From: JANMZR01 sp031383555
Lineage (GTDB): Bacteria; Bacteroidota; Bacteroidia; Cytophagales; Spirosomataceae
NCBI GenBank assembly: GCA_031383555.1
Contig: JANMZR010000402.1
Coordinates: forward strand, 1 to 26,205
DNA: 26,205 nt
Reading direction: 5' to 3'
Below, piece after piece: positions 22,112-26,205 of the stretch. The notes below the pieces were generated by a model that did no database searches, had not been told where the DNA came from, and saw only the letters and a program-made list of their open reading frames with translations. Both the position numbers and the translations under genes were made by a program. The stretch's first letter is position 1, and the number at the start of each line of letters is the position of its first letter.

Positions 22112-24379
22112 TCAACTTATTTTACTCAAATCTATCGGCAATTTTGTCACTCTTTTGCCAGTTGCTGCAAAAATAGCATTGCAAAGTGCTGGCAAAAAGG
22201 GAGGTACTGGAGGCTCACCTACACCAGTCGGTTTTTCTGTACTTTCTATAATATGAACCTCCGTAGCATAAGGTGCATCAGTGATTCTAGCCACAAAATA
22301 ATCATCAAAATTTGACTGTTGTACATGACCACCTTTCATCGTAATTTCGCTTTTCAAGGCCAAACTACTTGCAAAAGCAGCACCGCCCTCAAACTGTGAT
22401 TTAACCCGATCTGGGTTCACTGCCACGCCGCAATCAACAGCATAATGAACCATTGGTATTTTTATTCGCCCATCAGCCCCCACCTCAACTTCAACCACAC
22501 AAGCCACATAGGTGAGGAAGCTCCTATGTGCCGAAATACCTATTCCTGAGCCTTTTGGCATAGTTTTACCCCATCCTGATTTCTCTTTTACCATTTCAAT
22601 AGTTTTTCTTAACCGGGCTGTTTGCCAAGGAAAATCTACTTCTTTTTCGCTATAATTCCAAAAATCTTTTGATAGTTTGCCAAACTCAATGGTTCGGTCA
22701 GCTCCCAATAAATCTAATAAATTTTGAGCAGGGTCAACTCCTCTTTCATGGGCAATTTGATCAATTGAAGAGCCTACTGCAAAAGCATGATGCACATTGG
22801 CTACTGAACGCAACCAACCTATTCTTGTTTTGGCAGTTGCTTTCAATACCTCCATACTTATATTAGGTGTATCGATCGGATTGTCAATCATACCCATACT
22901 TAATTCAGCACCAGAAGCAACCTTGGCATTTGGATCAGCTGTACCACCAATAGGCGGAAATGCAGAACGATGCAACCAGCCCGATACCTTATTTTCTGTA
23001 TCTATGGCCACTTCGATATGTTGTGCTGAATTAAAATGGAAATAATCGTGTTGAATGTCGTCTTCTCTTGTCCACATCAGTTTCACTGGCCCTCCAATTT
23101 CCTTTGAAATTAACGCTGCCTCAATCACAAAATCTGGTTTTGATTTTCGTCCAAAGCCACCACCTAATAAAGTGATATTGATAGTAACCTTTGATATATC
23201 GATACCTAAAGCTGCGGCAACAGACTTTCGGGTAGTTTGTGGATCCTGAACTGGCGCCCATATTTCAACATTTCCATCTTTTTTTACATGAGCCACAGCA
23301 CAGGGCGTTTCCATGGGAGTATGCGAAATATGCGGTACAATATAATCAGTTTTAATAGTTTTGGTAGCTACATCCATGGCCTTTCCAACATCGCCAATTA
23401 CTCTTTTTACATCACCTCTTCCATTTACATCTTTAAGCATTTGGGTCATATAAGCCTCCGTATCATAATTGGAATTACTTCCTTTTTGCCAAATTACTTC
23501 TAATACATCCCTTCCTTTTATGGCGGCCCATGTATTTTCAGCCACTACTGCAACCCCACCTAAAGGCTTTTGATGGCCCATCGGAAAAGGATTATTTTTC
23601 AATGCAAATACTTTAAATACCCCCTCAACAGCCTTGGTAGCGGTATCGTTAAATGAAACTAGTCCTGGTCCTGGTTCTGGATTTCGCTTTACCAATGCTA
23701 TTTTACAATTTGGCAAAATGGTATCTAATCCAAATATGGCTTTTCCAGTGACAATGTCCTCTTGATCATAAATTGAGGTTTTCTGACCTATAAATTTAAA
23801 ATCTTTTGGGTTTTTTAATATGATATCCGCATCTTTAGGAATTTCAATTTTATTTGCTTTTTCGGCCAAATAGCCATATCCAAATGACTTCCCAGAAGTA
23901 TGTACCACTTCATGGTTTTTTGCCGTACATTCAGTTACTGGCACTTTCCATTCGTTGGCGGCTGCTTGCTCCAACATTCGCCTTACCGTAGCACCTGCTT
24001 TACGCATTTGAGGGTAAAACATTCTAACACTATAAGAACCATCGGTGTTTTGGTCGCCATATTTTTCATCAGCCACTGCCTGTTCCAATTTTACCTTTTT
24101 CCAATCTGCTTCTAATTCATCAGCCATAATAAGTGGCAGGCTTGTTCTTATACCAGTACCCATTTCTGATCTATGAGCCAGTAATGTTACAATACCAGAT
24201 CCGGCAATATTGATATATACATTGGGTTTAAATATAGAGGATGCATCACCAGTTACAAATTCCTTTTTATCATTACAACTAAGTTGAATTCCAAGAATAA
24301 AGCCACTTGCACCCATAAGGCCAGTTTTTTTAATAAAATCTCGCCTATTAATTTTATATAATTGATTGTCTTTTTTCAT
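22112..24379 (-). CDS. iorB: Molybdenum hydroxylase large subunit (isoquinoline 1-oxidoreductase beta-subunit type)
   Basis: A 755-residue molybdopterin-cytosine-dinucleotide enzyme subunit of the aldehyde oxidase/xanthine dehydrogenase family. A Tat signal is present: N11-R-R-D-F-I-K17, a hydrophobic stretch (GLMGASGFILG) and Cys35 (QLSC), suggesting a Tat-exported, possibly lipid-anchored protein. Cofactor and active-site blocks visible are GGGFGRKSKPDF, WTREDDIQHDYFH, HYAVDCGVAVNPD and the catalytic base E722 in GVGEPPVPPF. The chosen ATG at 24379 overlaps the small-subunit stop as ATGA, so translation is coupled; the in-frame extension to 24436 lies inside the small-subunit gene. The family oxidises N-heterocycles or aldehydes with water as oxygen source. 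The substrate is not known here, and iorB is used in the family sense. Confidence 0.9.
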   Translation of the reverse strand: MKKDNQLYKINRRDFIKKTGLMGASGFILGIQLSCNDKKEFVTGDASSIFKPNVYINIAGSGIVTLLAHRSEMGTGIRTSLPLIMADELEADWKKVKLEQAVADEKYGDQNTDGSYSVRMFYPQMRKAGATVRRMLEQAAANEWKVPVTECTAKNHEVVHTSGKSFGYGYLAEKANKIEIPKDADIILKNPKDFKFIGQKTSIYDQEDIVTGKAIFGLDTILPNCKIALVKRNPEPGPGLVSFNDTATKAVEGVFKVFALKNNPFPMGHQKPLGGVAVVAENTWAAIKGRDVLEVIWQKGSNSNYDTEAYMTQMLKDVNGRGDVKRVIGDVGKAMDVATKTIKTDYIVPHISHTPMETPCAVAHVKKDGNVEIWAPVQDPQTTRKSVAAALGIDISKVTINITLLGGGFGRKSKPDFVIEAALISKEIGGPVKLMWTREDDIQHDYFHFNSAQHIEVAIDTENKVSGWLHRSAFPPIGGTADPNAKVASGAELSMGMIDNPIDTPNISMEVLKATAKTRIGWLRSVANVHHAFAVGSSIDQIAHERGVDPAQNLLDLLGADRTIEFGKLSKDFWNYSEKEVDFPWQTARLRKTIEMVKEKSGWGKTMPKGSGIGISAHRSFLTYVACVVEVEVGADGRIKIPMVHYAVDCGVAVNPDRVKSQFEGGAAFASSLALKSEITMKGGHVQQSNFDDYFVARITDAPYATEVHIIESTEKPTGVGEPPVPPFLPALCNAIFAATGKRVTKLPIDLSKIS

Positions 24380-24831
24380 GATTTTGCGGCGGTTTTTATA
24401 GCTTTTCTTATTCTTACATAGGTGCCACATCTGCAAATATTACCAGCCATAGCGGCATCTATTTCGTCATCAGTGGGGTTTGAATTTTTCTCTAAAAGAG
24501 CTATGGCCGACATAATTTGGCCACCCTGGCAGTAGCCACACTGGGCTACATCTTCAGCAATCCAAGCTTTTTGTACAGGATGGAGATCAATCGATCCAAT
24601 ACCTTCAATTGTAGTGATTTTCTTTCCGACGAGCGCCGAAACGGGTGTACTACATGAGCGTGTGGCTTGGCCATCAACATGAACTGTGCATGCACCACAA
24701 AGTGCTTTTCCACAACCATATTTCGTACCACACATGCCTAGATTGTCACGTAAAGCCCAAAGTAAGGGCATGTCAGCAGTTGCCACTATTTCTTTGGCAG
24801 TACCATTAATTTGTAATGTGTATTTTTCCAT
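24376..24831 (-). CDS. iorA: [2Fe-2S] small subunit of the molybdenum hydroxylase (isoquinoline 1-oxidoreductase alpha-subunit type)
   Basis: A 151-residue iron-sulfur protein with two clusters. The plant-ferredoxin-type site uses C40, C45, C48 and C60 (YGCGKALCGACTV ... RSC). The second, helical site uses C98, C101, C133 and C135 (CGYCQGG ... CRCG). It carries electrons from the molybdenum centre of the partner encoded next. No signal peptide is seen, which fits co-export with the Tat-bearing large subunit. The stop overlaps the partner start by four bases (ATGA). A FAD subunit is not encoded nearby, as expected for the IorAB type, which instead hands electrons to a cytochrome not found in this window. 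Confidence 0.92.
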   Translation of the reverse strand: MEKYTLQINGTAKEIVATADMPLLWALRDNLGMCGTKYGCGKALCGACTVHVDGQATRSCSTPVSALVGKKITTIEGIGSIDLHPVQKAWIAEDVAQCGYCQGGQIMSAIALLEKNSNPTDDEIDAAMAGNICRCGTYVRIRKAIKTAAKS

Positions 24832-24915
24832 TGTTTAAAAGAGTTTAGAATCTCAATTTAAACAAAAATTAAAAGAAAAGAGTAATTTTATATATATTTT
24901 TTTTCCTTTTAATGG

Positions 24916-24948
24916 TTCCCTTTTAATTTTATAAAAATTAAAAGGGAA
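24916..24948. terminator. Strong hairpin between two minus-strand genes
   Basis: A perfect 15-base-pair stem (24916-24930 with 24934-24948; TTCCCTTTTAATTTT and complement) has a 3-base loop. It sits 11 bases beyond the stop of the secreted protein at 24959-25669, on whose transcript it would form. No clean T-run follows on that strand, so it may be a terminator of weaker type or a transcript-end stabiliser. Confidence 0.6.
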
Positions 24949-24958
24949 AATAAAAACA

Positions 24959-25669
24959 CTAATTCCTTCGAATGATTTTTTCTCTAGGCACCGTTTCATT
25001 AGGGCCAATATCAGTAATACCTTTCCAGTCTTTTCGAGTCAGGTCACCCTTTTTCACTGATTGTATAAACGACATCCACGCTATTGGGTTCATCAAAGCT
25101 GTGGAAATACTATTCGTGAAGCCTCTATTGATTATAGCATTTTGTTGTTGGTTCATAAAGCCCCTGTAATTGGCAGAGGCACCCATACCCATGGTACGAG
25201 CTAGCATGGCCATAGATCGGCTATTGGTATTATTGGCTAAAGCATCTCTATCTTTTGCATCGGGTAAATTATAATTAATAAATGCCTCTTTAAAAAGCTC
25301 TTCAGTTGGGTAAGGATATACTTTTACTTCAGCCAATAGCTTTACGTCTTCCTTTAAGTCAACAATTGCGGAATAAGATTGCTCAATTTTTTTAGGAATA
25401 ATATGAAACTGTTTTTTGAAACCCACATAACTGAAAATAACACTGTCGCCGGGGAAAACTGATAATATGAAATAGCCTGATTCGTTGGCAATAGTACCTC
25501 GGCCAGCGCTTGAGTTAAAAACATAAGCGCCAGGCAATGGCTCTGAGTTTTTCCCTCCTACCACTATTCCAGTGAATATTACTCCCTTTTCATTACCTTG
25601 AGCTAGCGTTTCAGCATTTGGCAATAAGGCCAATAACAAAAAGTAAAATATAACTAGGACCTTTTTCAA
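24959..25669 (-). CDS. Secreted carboxypeptidase-regulatory-like domain protein
   Basis: A 236-residue protein. A signal peptide (about 1-24, ending ETLAQ) precedes a CarboxypepD_reg-like beta-sandwich (about 29-110: FTGIVVGGKNSEPLPGAYVF, GTIANESGYFILSVFPGDSVIFSYVGF). That domain is typical of TonB-dependent receptor N-termini, but no plug or barrel follows. The remaining ~125 residues (VYPYPTEELFKEAFINYNLP and Asn/Met-rich stretches) match no family I recognise, though similar stand-alone proteins occur in Bacteroidota. It probably sits in the periplasm or at the surface. It is upstream of iorA on the same strand, but the 127-base gap and hairpin argue for separate transcripts. Confidence 0.82.
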   Translation of the reverse strand: MKKVLVIFYFLLLALLPNAETLAQGNEKGVIFTGIVVGGKNSEPLPGAYVFNSSAGRGTIANESGYFILSVFPGDSVIFSYVGFKKQFHIIPKKIEQSYSAIVDLKEDVKLLAEVKVYPYPTEELFKEAFINYNLPDAKDRDALANNTNSRSMAMLARTMGMGASANYRGFMNQQQNAIINRGFTNSISTALMNPIAWMSFIQSVKKGDLTRKDWKGITDIGPNETVPREKIIRRN

Positions 25670-25730
25670 TATTTTAAAATTTTATGCAAATTAATTTATT
25701 AAAAAATATAAAAAGCATGGTGTTGACTTG

Positions 25731-25775
25731 ATTTAACAGTATTTAACAAGGTTTGAACACGGATTTAACGGATGC
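25731..25775. repeat. Degenerate short tandem repeat next to the GxxExxY gene
   Basis: Four imperfect units of about 10 bases run ATTTAACAGT, ATTTAACAAG, GTTTGAACAC, GGATTTAACG, followed by GATGCAGGCAACG. From memory, AACGGATTTAACGGAT-like repeats often lie beside GxxExxY genes in Bacteroidota. It starts 25 bases downstream of that gene's stop codon side (minus strand). Function unknown. Confidence 0.45.
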
Positions 25776-25799
25776 AGGCAACGCTGATAAATAAGGATT

Positions 25800-26195
25800 T
25801 TAATTATTTTGAAGATTCTTAAATTTATTTTCAAAAATCTTTCGTTTAAATTCTGGCTTTTTACCAAAATTAAACAACAAACCAACTTCTTTATCTGTTC
25901 CTCTCAAATAATTAATCAATTGAGTTTCAAATTCTTCAACGATACTCTCTGCCGCCTTTAATTCTAATATTACTAAATCATTTACAACTAAATCAGAATA
26001 ATATTCACCAACTTCTATCCCTTTATAGTATACTTTAATTTGCTTTTGAGCTTCCACAAAATAACCTCTTGATTTCAATTCAAAAAACATTGAATTTTGA
26101 TAAACCTTTTCTAAAAATCCATACCCAAGTTCATTATAAACATCGTAAAACACTTTTATCAATTGACCCGTTAATTCTTCATGTAAAAATTTCAT
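25800..26195 (-). CDS. GxxExxY protein (PDDEXK_3-like family)
   Basis: A 131-residue protein with the defining motif G26-F-L-E29-K-V-Y32. It also carries D68 and E78-L-K80 (YSDLVVNDLVILELKA), which are the acidic and lysine residues of a PD-(D/E)XK nuclease core, plus Q92-x3-Y96 (QLINYL), as in RecB-type nucleases. The family is assigned to the PD-(D/E)XK superfamily, but its cellular role is not established. Length is normal. The start ATG at 26195 is close to the window end, so its promoter is not visible. Nothing here shows what it acts with. Confidence 0.9.
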   Translation of the reverse strand: MKFLHEELTGQLIKVFYDVYNELGYGFLEKVYQNSMFFELKSRGYFVEAQKQIKVYYKGIEVGEYYSDLVVNDLVILELKAAESIVEEFETQLINYLRGTDKEVGLLFNFGKKPEFKRKIFENKFKNLQNN

Positions 26196-26205
26196 GCTCT
26201 ATTTT

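Overview
The window is chromosomal DNA from a member of the Bacteroidota, most likely an environmental, polysaccharide-using Cytophagales-type bacterium. This rests on strong AT-richness with A-rich leaders lacking Shine-Dalgarno sites, a TonB-dependent receptor paired with a DUF4249 lipoprotein, a type IX secretion sorting tail on a cellulase, stand-alone LytTR and AraC regulators, a GxxExxY protein and PVC-type heme-binding CxxCH proteins. I see no rRNA, tRNA, CRISPR array, phage module or transposase. Family names come from reading motifs by eye; no database search was possible.

Layout. 1-584: end of a large protein with a blue-copper domain. 585-1117: gene-free stretch with a nested inverted-repeat element (about 842-1006), then an XRE regulator and a serine hydrolase (1118-2774) closed by a strong terminator. 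2853-4027: 2OG-Fe(II) oxygenase and GNAT acetyltransferase. 4071-5842 (minus): three small secreted proteins (lipocalin-like, alpha/beta hydrolase, Dabb). 6030-11286 (plus): a tight three-gene operon of secreted c-type cytochrome/beta-propeller protein, PfkB sugar kinase and cellobiose/N-acylglucosamine 2-epimerase. 11350-11760 (minus): small membrane protein. 11859-12117 (plus): an internally deleted serpin relic. 12164-13471 (minus): secreted M20 amidohydrolase. 13616-13963 and 14356-15402 (minus): LytTR protein and a membrane-anchored AraC regulator. 15579-17327 (plus): secreted GH5 endoglucanase. 17463-21101 (minus): TonB-dependent receptor and DUF4249 lipoprotein. 21254-22024 (plus): LpxH. 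22112-24831 (minus): molybdenum hydroxylase pair IorAB. 24959-25669 (minus): secreted carboxypeptidase-regulatory-like protein. 25800-26195 (minus): GxxExxY protein.

How it may work together (inference). The GH5 enzyme with its carbohydrate-binding region would cut beta-glucan outside the cell. The divergently oriented AraC protein is a plausible sensor for it. The cytochrome-propeller/kinase/epimerase operon looks like a sugar or oligosaccharide oxidation and isomerisation module, and its 2-epimerase could act on cellobiose released by such an enzyme. The least explained items are the membrane AraC/TolB-like regulator that stops where TPR repeats would begin, the oxidase-kinase-epimerase operon, the mini-serpin relic and the inverted-repeat element in front of the XRE gene.
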